Shown: positions 24,501-37,160, counted from the stretch's first letter. The stretch: 64,000 nucleotides of DNA from Asterias amurensis (GCF_032118995.1 NC_092660.1:6587501-6651500); one strand, 5' to 3'. Made by a program: numbers and translations. Notes: a model not told the origin generated them from the sequence alone.

Positions 24501-26163
24501 AAAGGTTTTTGTTTTGACTTTTATCTTTAACGTTATCCCTATGGGCTAGGCCTACTCGACTCTCGAGTTAATGTCAGTGTTACACACGCTATGTATGGTT
24601 GTGCGCACCAAGTTTAACGTTTTTATTTCTAAATAAAAGCGTATGTGAGCTATGGTTTTATCATCTCCATTGTATTCATTGTGAGAATTACCTGAGAATC
24701 GTTTGTGCAGCTCGTCGAGCCCCCATTCACGAAGAATCTCTTCAAGCGTGTTACCACTCCGCCATGATTGCTCACAAGTTCTCCACGACATTCTCGATGT
24801 ATTTTGTGTCTGAATTGTAGCCCGAACATCTGACGTCACACTTCGAGGCCAATCTAGTCTGATTGTTAGTTTTTAAGTGCCCTCAATCATGTCAAAGTAA
24901 CCAAACCAACTAGTGGGCTTATTGCTGATTTTATACCCAACATCTAGTATGGCGACTGAAGCAAGCACCATGTACCCTTTTGTTGGGTAAAGATTACCAA
25001 ACTTTAATGACTCAATTTCGTACGAACATTGGCAAAGCCTAACATTTACCCAACAGCAAATTTTACCCATAAATGTGTTTAAAAAATGATCAAAATAGTG
25101 TGAATATAGTTTTACCCAAAACCCGATTACCCATTTTTTACAGTGATAGTTTCTACATAGTCTCTAATTTATATTTTGGAATAAGTGTTTTTTCTTTTCT
25201 TTTCTGCAGTGGTAGAAGTTTATCCTTGTAGTCGATGCTCTTAGAACTTTCCCTCCTAAATTTGTTTCTGAACTTCCTATTTTGTTTTAAACATGTGTCT
25301 TTCACTGTTCAACTCCCCAGTTCTTCTTTTTTTCTCTTTTCAAAGTTTATGTTATCATAGTCCTTTTTAGAAGTAAAAAAATGCAAAAAATACAAAAAAA
25401 ATGTAGTGCTCCTTCGTAGTGCATCTTTTCTGGTACAACGTCCCTACCTATTAGATCTTTATTAGTGTGATTTCGACTAGACACATTACTGTTTGTTTTG
25501 GTTTACAGCTTAGATCACTGTAAAAATGAATGCACTGTTTTTATATTGGCCGTTTGTATGTTTTATTGTGTTTGAGTGGTTGAGGTTTGAGAGAAGGAAT
25601 GTAATATTTAATTAATAGAAAAAATAAAATAAGGCAGGAAAAAGTAAATTCGTTGTCGTTTCATTCTATGATTTTTGGGAACTTTTTCATCCAAACAATT
25701 TTAGATGCTTTGTCCTGTGTCAACAAAACTAAATCTTGAATTTGTGTGTTTGGAGTCGGAGGTTGGGGTGAGGGGTTTGTCAGGTTTCGGTTATTCTCCA
25801 TTTTAACTTGACCAGACCAATATAGTGTTTATACACCGTAGTGTGTTCATCGTTGGCCATAAATAATTGACAAACAGAACATTTGAGCTTTTCAGAATGT
25901 TTTTCTTTATTTCTTCTTTGTTTATTATAATTTCATGATAATTTTGTTTTTTACAATTCTTATATGATCTGGACTTCACTTGATTATACAATAGGATATA
26001 AAAAGGCAAAACGGAATGTATATTGAGCAGAGTGGTTTAAGTTCTAACTTACAAACAATACAATAAGTTTTATTATTTGTCAAAATGAAAATGAAAACTA
26101 TTCCGGAAATTTTAATGAAAAATATTGGTATACTAGTGACTCAACTCTGATTTACAAAAACTT

Positions 26164-29100
26164 TTAAGTGAATCTGGTCACGCGCCCTCTTCTTGGGCCC
26201 ATTTTCTTATTCATTATCCGACACTTGAATTCCTCAATCTCCTTAACCACTACGTCCACTGTTGGTCGATCATGAGGCATCCTTCTCTGACACTTCTCAC
26301 ACAAGTCACGAAAGAAAGACAACTTCTCAATGTTTTTGTAGGAGACAAGAAGAAACAAGTGTCCCAAACTAAAGACGTCGCTTTTGATACCTCGTTTGCA
26401 GACGCCCTCTATCACCTCCGGTGGTATATGTGGGCAGTTTTTGTAGCACCACGCCTTTCTTGCAGAGGTCCACATGAATTCAGGAGATGGACTGTCAATC
26501 CGATCGGCAATTCCTAGGTCGACTACTTTCGCTGTACACTTATTGGAGTTATTGCTATCATACCATACCACAATGTTTCCAACGTGGAGGTCATTGTGAG
26601 ACCATCCAGCCTCATGTAAGGCAAGAACTCCTCTTGAAATATCAAGACATATCTGGATCCAATCCAAGGTCTCCAAGTTGGCAGGAGTCTCGGACAGAAA
26701 AGAGTGTAGGTTACTTGATTTCTTAGTGACTGGATCTCCCACAAACTCAAGGGCGAACGATTCATGATCAATGATGCCCCACACCTTGGGGATTTCCTTG
26801 CAATGTTGGACTGCCAGCATGACTCTGATTTCGTTTACCATATCATTGTATTTCACAGTGCCTGTGGCTAGAATTTTTTTGACAGCAACTAGAGTACCGT
26901 CTGATATCTTCTTCTTCAAGAATACTTCTCCATTAACCCCCTTCCCAAGACAGGTTGGTTTACCTTGTGTCATCACGTCCTCTAACTCGATTTCATGAAG
27001 AACTGGGATGAACGAACATACAGCAGGTAGAGGGACAGCTGTGAAGAAAAATTGGTCTATTTCTTGGGCAAGAAATGGGTCTATTTCTTCAGCAAGAGTT
27101 ACTTCGGGATGAGTTTCTACAGGATGTGAAGGTCCCTTCCTCTGAGCTTTGAAATCAATCTCTGGAAGAGTTTGGGTTTCATGCACAAGCCTCCTAAAGA
27201 AAAAGAAAAATAATGGAATGTTTTTGTTGGGGTTTTGGTTTGAGCGTCTTTTACCAACAAAACTCCATTGTATTAAACAGTTAAGTTACTTCCTACCCCC
27301 CCCCTTCTAAAAATAAGGGTTATAGCTGTTTCTGATCGTGTGTTCTTTTGAAAGAAAAACTGTTTCTTTGGAAGGTGATTCAATCTTGGCCGCACAGCAA
27401 TCGATTTGCCATTCCACAAAGTGGGAAAAAACTTACCTTTTATTAATAACTTTCGGTGAAATGTTTGCGGCAGGCTTGGGTGGGCGTTTACGGATTCTTG
27501 CCCGGAGGGGCGCAGGCCGGAGGGGTGCAGCCGGGTGTGTTGGTAACTGTAGTTGGCACTCGGGATTTGAAGCCCGGTGACCTGTCGGTGTTTGGCATGC
27601 GGCGGGGATTGAAGTCTCACCAGCCATTGCTGGCACCATCAGAGGAGGGGCAGCCGATGTGGCCGCAGTCGGTGGAAGGATAGGGGGCATGTTTGGTTGT
27701 TCCATTGATTGTCTAGGGGAAGGCTGTCTTGGACGAGTTGAATTGTCCTCTTCATATCCCATAGCTTGCAACCACGGTAACATAGAGCCAGTTTCGCCAC
27801 TATAAAGAAAGTTGGTGGCAATCTTAGTAAGAACTTTTCATACAGAAACATACTCTGCGACTGAAACTTCAAAATAATTAATTTATTGAATGGAAACTTC
27901 AATGTATTCACATTTGTCATTTTTAAGAAAACAGATGTTTTGAATTATTTTTGTTAATAGACCTATGTGTTCGAAATTACAATATTATTCGATGAAGTTG
28001 TTGTGGTATTTACCCGATATCTAGCGGTTGTGCCATCATGGCGTCTACCCTTTCCATTACTCCCTCAAATGTTCGTCCTTTTTGCACACTTTGCTGAAAC
28101 CAAATAAAGAGGAGAGATTTCATTGAAAAGGAGATGAACGCAAAATATGAAGAATTTGTCTTAGTTAAAGAAAATGGATTATTAATTTGATTAATTTGTT
28201 GTCGAGGCTTACCTGTGCGTGCGTTGAACCATCGCCTTCACTCTGAGGTTTGGATTGGTTGACTTCATCCCCAGGCGATAGGGAGCCACTTGGATCCGCG
28301 AGTGTAGTTGCAGAGGCAGCATTTTCATCTCTATTGGAGGCTGGAGATGTTCTTTTAGTCTCACTTGTCGAAGGGACGTTGACACTGTTTTTCTCTGCAT
28401 TTGTTGAAGGGACGTTGACACGTTTATTCTCTGCACTTGTCGAAATAACTTTGACACTTTTATTCTCTGCACTTGTCGAAATGACTTTGACACTTTTATT
28501 CTCTGCACTAGTCGAAATGACTTTGACACTTTTAGTCTCTGCACTTGTCGAAATGACGTTGACACTTTTATTCTCTGCACTTGTCGAAATGACTTTGACA
28601 CTTTTATTCTCTGCACTTGTCGAAGGGACGTTGACACTCCCCTCAAGAAATACTAGCCCAGAGCATTCTTGTTGGGCACCGTTCCTTGATGATGAGGGAG
28701 CATTACTGCTACCACTCGGTGGGGTTTGAGGGCGCTTTGGTGCCTCACTGGTTGTTTTCTGCTCTGCATCTTTCAGAGCTTGCAGTGTCTCACTTTCACT
28801 GTGAAAACAATACTCGTTTTTTAAACAACATGACATTGTCGGTATTGAACTTTTAGCCACTACCAATATCAAACAATACTCATCAAATTGTACGAAGCCA
28901 TCTGGCTATTTCAACGATCAATGAATCTTCATTTTAGTGCTGTTTATCCTGTTTTGTTTTGTGATGTTGTATAAACGGTCACATCAATCACAAGCATCGG
29001 CTTTTAGGATGGCCTCCATGTGCAAATCATTAGACAATAAATGTTCCATTGAATTGAGTTGAATTTCTTACCTGATTTGTTGGTCATTTATCATTTGAAA

Positions 29101-30976
29101 CAACTCTGAGACATCGTTGACTGTCTCGTCATCTCTTCGTTCGTCAGACGGAATGGCGTTAGCATCTTGCGATGATGGCGGACGTGCCACGTCTTCGTCT
29201 TCCCCTGTGATGTCAAGTCCTCCCTGGGAAGATGATGTTGAACTCACACCGGAGGAGGATTGCTCATCCTCATCCTTTGAAGATGATGTGGCAATTTCAA
29301 TATCAGGATTGATATCAATTTCAAGATCAAGATTTATATTTTCAAGATGCACTTGAGAGCAGTAAGCATCTTGGTAGATCTGCTGCCTCATTTTCTCCAT
29401 TCTCAAAACCCGATCTTCATGCACTGCCGATCTTCTCAGCCTTCGAGAAATGACACAACTGAGTATTACAACTTTATGTTGAGGTCATAAAATGAATATC
29501 CACCTGTCAATTATGTCAATAAGTGCAAGTGCGGTTTAAAAGTGTTTAGTCAACCATTGATGTATGCAGGCAATATAGTCACACTCTTCAATTTAGTGCT
29601 GTTTATTTAGTTAGTGCTGTTTAGTTTTTGTTTGTTTTGTATTGTTTTGTAATGGGCACATCCATCGCAAGCCTTGGCTTTTAGAATGATGCCTCCATGT
29701 AGAATTGAAGTTAATTTAATTCTCACCTGAGTGTTTGGTCATCTATCTCTTGAACCAACTCCGAGACATCGTTTACTGTCTCATCATCTCTTCCTTCGTC
29801 AGACGGAATGGCGTTAGCATCTTGCGATGATGGCGGACGGGCCACGTCTTCGTCTTCCCCTGTGATGCCAAGTCCTTCCTGGGAAGATGATGTTGAACTC
29901 ACACCGGAGGTGGATTGCTCATCCTCATCCTTTGTAGTTGATGTGGCAATTTCAATATCAGGATTGATATCAATTTCAAGATCAAGATTGATATGATCAA
30001 GATGCACTTGAGAGCAGTAAGCATCTTGGTAGATCTGCTGCCTCATTTTCTTCATTCTCAAAACCCGATCTTCTTGCTCAGCTGATCTTCTCAGCCTTCG
30101 AGAAAGGACACAAATGAGTATTACAACTTTATGTTGAGGTCATAAAATGAATATCCACCTGTCAATTATGTCAATAAGTGCAAGTGCGGTTTAAAAGTGT
30201 TTAGTCAACCGTTGATGATACAAGTATTTTTCTTTGTTAACTTTCCATTCTATTAAAATAAGAAGTTGTCTAAATATTTATTTTGAAAGAATTTTCGAAC
30301 AAAATCATCAAGTGATATAATTGTCAAATAAGATATTCTGAGAGAGTGTGAGCATTTACCTGTAAAGAATCCTGGTTGTTGGAAATCTTCCGGGTGCATC
30401 TGGGATGTGCCATTTTGGCATAAGGGGTGGGGGATTGTTGTTGGTATCTTCCACCAACCGACCGGGCGGGTATACCTCCCATGCCCGGTATAACTCTCTG
30501 TTGGTTATAATAAACTTTGTTAGTATCAAATCTCTCTGGGGACGGTGCCTTTTTATGGAATAATGAGCATTATAAAAACATCGGCGACGTTTGTTTACTG
30601 TAGTCATGCAGTGGAACGACTCTTTATTAAAAAAAAAAACCAAGATAACAACAAAACACATTATGATTAGGAGAGCCTACTTTTTATTCGGGCAAAACAT
30701 TCACAAGATATACCTGATACACGTGTATGTATACAAAAAATACTTACAAACTTAAGTTAACAGTGGAATGCCCAGCAGAGTTGGCCTAAAAACTGTTAAA
30801 AATACAACTGTCGCGAAAAGGCATATGCGATATTAAACGTATTGTGTTTTGGTTTCATCAGGAACAAGTGAACAAAATTGAAGAAAAGTTTATAAACTAC
30901 GGTACAATAATTTGTTTTAGACTTACCGGTAATTCACCGAGGTCAACGTCTCAATCGCTTTAAGCACTGTAATCAT
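26164..30976 (-). CDS. Protein kinase-like protein, 8 exons, 994 aa (copy 3)
   Basis: Coding exons: 30976-30927, 30497-30360, 30095-29727, 29440-29072, 28798-28213, 28093-28014, 27799-27437, 27193-26164. All frames are open and all splice sites are kept. The kinase exon differs from copy 2 at one residue (Leu in place of Ser) and exon 3 is identical in protein to copy 2, so copies 2 and 3 are the closest pair. Exon 5 has eight 12-residue repeats. Although the gene body is nearly identical to its neighbours, the DNA upstream of it (from about 31190) is markedly diverged, so its promoter may differ. Confidence 0.86.
28351..28638 (-). repeat. 36-bp coding VNTR, 8 units (exon 5, copy 3)
   Basis: Eight in-frame units. 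The order of unit variants nearly matches copy 2, with one VKV/VNV difference. Confidence 0.95.
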
Positions 30977-32137
30977 TTTGGTCGAAATTTCTCGTATTGA
31001 GGCAAAACTCAGCTGAAAAACTTGTTGATAACATTCGGGAAATGTATATCGCCAATAAAATCCCTGTCTATCGTACAAACGCTAAACAACAACAGAGTAA
31101 ATTTCCTGTATGTGTGTGTTTGTGTATCCAGGGAGGTGCGCACGTGGGAACGGTTCGTTTCGAACGGGCGCGCTAAACGCAGCTTGTGTCGTCACAAAAG
31201 CTTCCATTGATTACGTCATTTAATATTCCACACGCAATGCACCACGCAAAGACCTCTATGCAAATATATTTTATTCGATATCCATGGTTTCATTGATGAC
31301 TTTAAACATTGGGTCAATACGTCACATGTCGATGTCCCGGCCAAGTTTTAGTATCAGAACATGGGCGCGCCCATATATATAGTATAAAATTATAATACCA
31401 CTCTATATCTATGGGGCGCGCCGCCTATACGCCTCTCTTAATATTTATGCATGACGTCATAATTTAGTGGCTGCGCTCATCGCCTTGTTTTGGATTAGCA
31501 TTGTGACGTACCTCATGCATAAACATTAAGAAAGGCGTGCCACCACATTTTAGCGCTTACTTGCCATTTTTTTTAAGGAGGAAATAATACGTTTATTTTT
31601 TTTATTTTTAGTTTTTTTAAGGAAAGACAATCAGGCAGAGGAACGATCAATCTGGTTTAACAACATATATTAATCTTAGTAGGGCTTGACAATAGACTTC
31701 AAAAATGGTTGTTTGTTGTTATTGTTGTTGTTTGGGGGGGGGTTTGTGGGGGGGGGGGGCGGGGAAGGTTGACACGTTATAGCCCCGGGTTGATAAAAAC
31801 AGTGTAACAATAACATACACATAGGTAAGCTCAACAATTGTTAGTTTGATTATTTATTAAATGGCCAGCCACTGTCTAGGATTATATTTGTAGCCCCTTA
31901 TTATTTGTTTGTATTAGTTTTTAATTAATTTAATGTTTTAATTAGTAACATTTTAAGGACCAAACAGGAACATCTATAAAGCTTATCAGCCTCGTCCTAA
32001 TTTAGGACTAGCCTTAAGTTTTAAATATCTCCAGACCAGTTAAGACTATAGTCCTAACTCTTTGCGAAATCGACCCCTGGTCTCTAATGATTGTTTTTTT
32101 TCTTCCGATGAATGGTGTATGCTGTTTATCCTCACAG

Positions 32138-32297
32138 CATGCTAGCTGACCAAGGAGCAATTGCACCCACTTCCTGAGGTTGTCTACTTGCCAATAAGCC
32201 CGCTGCTTGCTTCAGCAAAGAGCCCATCATGATGTGCCCAATGGGATGCAACGTTGAGAGCCCAGAGAACATCTTCACTGGAACCGTCATCCCAACC
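32138..32297 (+). pseudogene. Decayed and truncated orphan exon, copy 3
   Basis: Same exon as at 10425 and 21250, but with one extra C after GCACC, a small insertion near TACTTGCCAATAAG and several substitutions, so its frame is lost. Its 3' end and donor are missing: homology stops at CATCCCAACC and a MITE begins at the next base. Confidence 0.85.
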
Positions 32298-32446
32298 TGG
32301 GGCCGATTTCACAAAGATCTAAAATTGATCGTGACTGCAAATCAATCGTAGTTGCTTAGTAAAGTGTGATGTCACAATACAAATCACTATGGTGATACTG
32401 AAAATTGGTCTTGCGATGAACTTTATTGCTTTGTGAAATCGGCCCA
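32298..32446. mobile_element. MITE family A, complete (149 bp)
   Basis: Bounded by inverted termini GGGGCCGATTTCACAAAG and CTTTGTGAAATCGGCCC. A second complete copy in opposite orientation is at 39322-39469 and a partial one at 63112-63213. It begins exactly where the tandem array ends. Confidence 0.9.
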
Positions 32447-32889
32447 GGGCCCAATTTCATGGCTCTGCTTACCGCCGAATTCTGCGCTTACGATCGCGAT
32501 TCTCCGCTTACGTGTAAGCGCCGAATTTCTGCGCTAGCCTTGTAAGCGTAGAATGCCTAGTAACGTGGAGTACGCACGCGCAGAAGCCCAAATTCGCCGC
32601 TTACCCGTGAAATACGCTTGCCGTAAGCACAGACCTCCCTGCTAAGCGCCGATTCTGTGCTTACTGCCGAATTCTACGCTTACGATCACGAATCCCTGCT
32701 TACGTGCAAGCGCCGAATATCTGCGCTAGCCTTGTAAGCGTAGAATGCCTAGTAACGTGGAGGGGACGCACGCGCAGAAGCCAAGGTTCGCCGCTAACCC
32801 GTGAAATACGCTTGCCGTAAGCACATAATTTCCTGCTTCCGTAAGCGCCGATTCTGTGCTTACGGTAAGCAGAGCCATGAATTGGGCCC
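32447..32889. mobile_element. MITE family B, 443 bp, with internal duplication
   Basis: Inverted termini GGGCCCAATTTCATGGCTCT and its complement bound the element. The inside is a block of about 190 bp present twice (sharing GCGCTAGCCTTGTAAGCGTA and CCCGTGAAATACGCTTGCCG). It abuts MITE A with no base between them. Confidence 0.9.
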
Positions 32890-33595
32890 TGATATGCCAA
32901 TTAGCGCTTGCGACCAGCGACCAAACGTGATTGGCTAAACATGCCTTGCAGGCGTGGCTTATACATACTCAACGCTAAACCACCATGGGAAATAAAGTGT
33001 ACATGTAGTTTCCCAACATGTACGTTTACATAGGCAGTTTTACGTACGCAATTTATATACGTGTACCCTACAGACAATTCAATATTCATCGGAAACTTGT
33101 AAAATACTTAATTATCTCAACAAGATCTCAGCTGGATAATTCTAGAACATTCTCTCATGGATTCTTAACAACTGTTCCTGTAAACCTTAAATATAAAGTA
33201 ATGACCATTCATTGGCATTAATACAGGTATTGCCCAAGGCTGTGTGTCGTGAATACTGCTAATGTGCAAGTGTCAAGCACAATAAAATACGATAAACCCT
33301 CGAACACCATTATATTTGACAGCTCTATTTTTAGCAAGGATTTAGCCTAATATCTGGGGAAAATGCACTTTTCGCCACAATATGCATACAATAACAAACC
33401 TGTGAAATTGAGCTCAATCGGTCATCGAAGTTGCGAGATAATTATGAAAAAAAACACCATTGATGGTTGTCTTCGAGACCTCAAATTCTAAATCTGAGGT
33501 CTCGAAATCAAATGCGTGGACTACTTTGAAACTATAATGGCACTTCTTCGGTGGCTCATATCCGCCAATTCCTAGAGAACTCTTGTGTTATTTTA
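32890..33595. other. Spacer with a fragment of MITE family C
   Basis: No gene. Bases 33379-33520 match the middle of the family C element seen whole at 63372-63760 (GAGCTCAATCGGTCATCGAAG, then the palindromic GAGACCTCAAATT / AATCTGAGGTCTC), in reverse orientation. Confidence 0.6.
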
Positions 33596-34800
33596 CGGCG
33601 ATATATCGCCATACTATTGCGTTATATCGCCGTCTAGTGCGTTATATCGCCGTATTATTGCGTTTTATATAACACCCAAGCAGATCCTTGCCGTTTGGTT
33701 GGAGGATTGTCCGTCACGTGATAGCAAATAAAAGTACCATTGCACGCTGAGTCACTCACCGTGCTTTTTCGTTCCATCCCAAAAGTACCATTGCACGCTG
33801 CCAGCTTGCAATGGTACTTTTCGGATGGAACGAAAAAGCACGGTGAGTAAAAACATCACTGCGTGCGCGTGTCTTTGGTAACGCAGCAGTGTTACTGCAA
33901 GGCATATTAGTAAAATTACCAGCATTCGGCTTAAAAATTGTAGACCTACGCTTTGTTTGTTTTGAAAGTTGTATCTTTCAATCAAAATGACAAAGATCTA
34001 CTTGGATGTTTTATAAAACAAATAATGAATGTTTTTCATTCGTGCAATGGAGCGAATATGTTCATTCGTTGAAAGCTGGAATGTTCCATTTAACTCGGCT
34101 CCGCCTCGTTGAATAGAACATTCCATCTTTCAACTCATGAACATAATTTGCACCATTGCACTCATAAACATTCATTATGTGTATAATATCGACGTACTTT
34201 ATTGCGTTTTATATAACACCCAAGCCGATCCTTGCCATATGATTGGAGGATTGTCCGTCACGTGATGGCAAATAAAAGTACCATTGCACGCTGAGTCACT
34301 CGCCGTGTTTTTTCGTTCCATCCGAAAAGTACCATTGCACGCTGCCAGCGTGCAATGGTACTTTTCGGATGGAACGAAAAAGCTGAGTAAAAACATCACT
34401 GCGTGCGCGTGTCTTTGGTAACTCAGCAGTGTTACTGCAAGGCATATTAGTAAAATTACTAGCATTCGGCTTCTAAAATTAAAAATTGTAGGCCTACGCT
34501 TTGTTTGTTTTGAAAGTTGTATCTTTCAATCAAAATGACAAAAATCTACTTGGATGTTATATAAAACAAATAATGAATGTTTTTCATTCGTGCAATGGTG
34601 CGAATATGTTCATTCGTTGAAAGCTGTAATGTTCCATTCAACTCGGCTCCGCCTCGTTGAATAGAACATTCCATCTTTCAACTCATGAACATATTCGCAC
34701 CATTGCACTCATAAACATTCATTATGTGTATAATATCGCCGTTTTTTATTGCGTTATATCGCCGTATTTTATTGCGTTATGTCGCCGTACTATGATATTG
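33596..34800. repeat. Tandem pair of hairpin-bearing units (about 540 bp each)
   Basis: Unit 1 (about 33659-34201) and unit 2 (about 34202-34740) both start TTGCGTTTTATATAACACCC. Each has two large inverted repeats: one around AAAAGTACCATTGCACGCTG (33756-33847; 34300-34390) and one around AATGAATGTTT...AAACATTCATT with arms of about 70 bp (34027-34176; 34570-34722). Short TTGCGTTATATCGCCGT motifs flank the pair on both sides (33596-33665; 34735-34795). No coding capacity; looks like a duplicated foldback element. Confidence 0.85.
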
Positions 34801-35500
34801 TTGGGACTGCTTGAATCAGCAATAAACGAGTATAATTCACAATTAACAAATTTTTGTGCTGAGCGAACCCTGCTGAAAGAAAAAATAAGTACATCGGCGG
34901 CGTGTTTTGCATTAGCGCCCTCTACCGACACAATCAGCCAGGTACTGGGCTGTAGATCGAAGGCAAACCGTATGTCCTTCACATGTTCCTTGACACGTGT
35001 GATATCGATGAGCCACATTGTATTATGATTAGCTTTTAGTGTCAAACCAGACGACCTCGGCAGGCAGAGTGCAGTGCAGAGTGCAGTGACGTACTATGTT
35101 TGTTGCACCGACCTACCTCGGCAGGCAGAGTGACGTACTATTATTTATGTTTGTTGCATCGACCATGGAGGAATAAACTAGAATCGACCTACTTCTAGGC
35201 TCCGTGTTAATAGAAATACTCATGAATGAATCTCCCACCGCGTGCACACCACAAGATCGTTGGATCATAGAGGAAGTTGGATCCGCAGCGCATCTCGTCG
35301 TCTTAACTATCAGGTATCAAATAGTGAACCATAAGGGTAACCTGTCGTTGTATTATATACCTGATTCAGGTATATAATTTATAAAACAAGCATATAATCC
35401 AAACAGACATAGAGCCGTCGTCCAGTGCCAGTGCGGTATAGTATAGTGGTAAGTAAACTTGATCAAGGTTTGAGGTTGGTTAGTGTTTTAGGTTTAATGG
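34801..35500. other. Possible promoter and 5' untranslated exon side of the kelch-like gene
   Basis: Contains a short imperfect duplication of CTCGGCAGGCAGAGTG (about 35056 and 35114). A good donor, GTATAGTG|GTAAGT, ends a possible untranslated exon at 35448 on the plus strand. On the minus strand an open frame at 34746-35045 (99 codons) has reasonable composition but no recognisable domain and no splice partner, so I do not call it. Confidence 0.3.
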
Positions 35501-35680
35501 GTTTCGTTCGTCCGCTATCGTCTCTCCCGTAACGATAGATAGAGACGATAGTGGACGAAACCGAAATAGTTCTTGAGTAGGAGTATTGTTACTCCTAGAA
35601 CTTCGGTTTCGTCCGGCTATCGTCTCCCGTATAGCCGAACGAAACCGAAATAGTTTTAGGAGTAGGAGTATTGTGACCCC
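35498..35680. repeat. Two nested hairpins with GGTTTCGTTCGTCC arms
   Basis: The first hairpin (about 35500-35563) pairs GTTTCGTTCGTCCGCTATCG with its complement; the second (about 35603-35650) is a related GGTTTCGTCC...GAACGAAACC hairpin. Each is followed by a copy of CCGAAATAGTT and GGAGTAGGAGTATTGT, so the hairpin plus tail is duplicated. Confidence 0.8.
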
Positions 35681-35871
35681 ATATTCGATCTTTTCCTCAT
35701 TCCAGTGTATTGACCATTGGCATCCACTACTTACATGTACCTACAGGACAGCTTGTTTGTAATTTCAAACCATCCCCGTCTTCCTTACCACCACTGCCTA
35801 CCTTGTTGCCTGTTGGGATTTAATGTTCATAAATAATATAAAAATGGCTCTCTTTTAATTGTTACATAACA

Positions 35872-36500
35872 TTGCTTGTTCGTTTGTTTGTTTTGTTTGT
35901 TTGTTTATTTGTTAATTTGTTTGGGTGTCTGTTGATTTGTTTGTTGATTTGTTTGTTTGTTTGTTTGTTTGTTTGTTTGTTTGTTTGTTTGTTTGTTTGT
36001 TTGTTTGTTTGTTTGTTTGTTTGTTTGTTTGTTTGTTTGTTTGTTTGTTTGTTTGTTTGTTTGTTTGGTTGGTTGGTTGGTTGGTTGTTTGTTTGTTTGT
36101 TTGTTTGTTTGTTTGTTTGTTTGTTTGTTTGTTTGTTTGTTTGTTTGTTTGTTTGTTTGTTTGTTTGTTTGTTTGTTTGTTTGTTTGTTTGTTTGTTTTT
36201 TGTTTCGTTTGTTTTATTGTTTTGTTTGTTTTATTTGGTTTGTTTGTTCGTTCGTTCGTTCGTTTGTTCGTTCGTTCGTTCGTTCGTTCGTTCGTTCGTT
36301 CGTTCGTTCGTTCGTTCGTTCGTCCGTTCGTTCGTTCGTTGTTTTGTTTGTTTGTTTTGTTTGTTTTGTTTGTTTTGTTTGTTTTGTTTGTTTTGTTTGT
36401 TTTGTTTGTTTGTTTGTTTTGTTTTGTTTGTTTTGTTTGTTTTGTTTTGTTTGTTTTTGTTTTGTTTTTGTTTTTTGTTTGTTTGTTTGATTGTTTGTTT
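35872..36500. repeat. Compound microsatellite (TTTG)n (GGTT)n (TTCG)n (TTTTG)n
   Basis: About 630 bp of pure short repeats. (TTTG)n spans about 35936-36197 with a GGTT interruption at 36065-36086; (TTCG)n spans about 36244-36340; TTTTG/TTTG mixtures follow to about 36500. The long open frames here (Val-Cys-Leu-Phe repeats) are artefacts. Confidence 0.98.
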
Positions 36501-37124
36501 GTTTTGATGTTCGGCTGGGTCTTTGTTGTGGATTTTTGGTTGGTCTCAGTTGGGTTTGTTAGTTAAGTGTGCTTGTTAAAATGTATTGTCTTTGTTTTAT
36601 CTAATTTTAGTTCTCATAAAGTTCTTTTTTGATTTTCACTTTTAAATTTGTAATTTTTCTTGTGTATAAATATTCTCCTGTCCTCTTAAAAAAATTATAT
36701 AAAAAGGTAAATCTGTATTTTAATTCAGTCTTTGGACTGCGACAATTACATGTTTTTTTACAATAAACCAGTAATATTATAATAATAAAAGACGATGTTC
36801 ATTTATTTGTAAAGAACAGGCCAACAAGGTGGGCTGACAAATTATTCAAGGAAAAACGTTTCAGAAAATTTCGCTGTGACACTGTATCATGCATGTTAGG
36901 GCCTACACAGTTTCCGACTAAGTCCCCATACACTGTGTTTTTTAATTTTTTTTATGTGCCAATCCTGTTAATTTCCCTGGTTGCCTCCCAGATGAAACTG
37001 TCTTGTTACGCTACTGGTAATATTATCATAAAGTTTGTAATCATGTTGTTGTGTTTTTTTATTTTTTTTTTTATGTGTGGTTGTTTTGGTATAATGACTT
37101 CCAAGTTTCTTGTGTCTTCTTTAC
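36501..37124. other. Spacer or intron upstream of the kelch-like coding exon
   Basis: AT-rich with T runs and no element ends seen. It ends in a pyrimidine-rich acceptor at TTCTTTACAG just before 37126. Confidence 0.5.
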
Positions 37125-37160
37125 AGGTTTTTGACATTGGACGTCTCAACAATTACAAAG

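Larger units (their letters stand above)
21616..32297. repeat. Tandem segment, copy 3 of 3 (truncated right end)
   Basis: Third unit. It matches the others until 32297, inside the orphan plus-strand exon, where homology stops and a MITE starts. From about 31190 onward it differs from copies 1 and 2 far more often than copies 1 and 2 differ from each other, including several small indels. It therefore looks like an old array edge that has not been homogenised. Confidence 0.95.

Noticed and set aside
34746-35045. 99-codon minus-strand frame beside the kelch promoter
   Set aside because: Reasonable composition, but no domain, no donor site and no further exon; not enough to call a gene.
35872-36566. 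Long Val-Cys-Leu-Phe open frames in three phases
   Set aside because: Pure translation of tetra- and pentanucleotide repeats.
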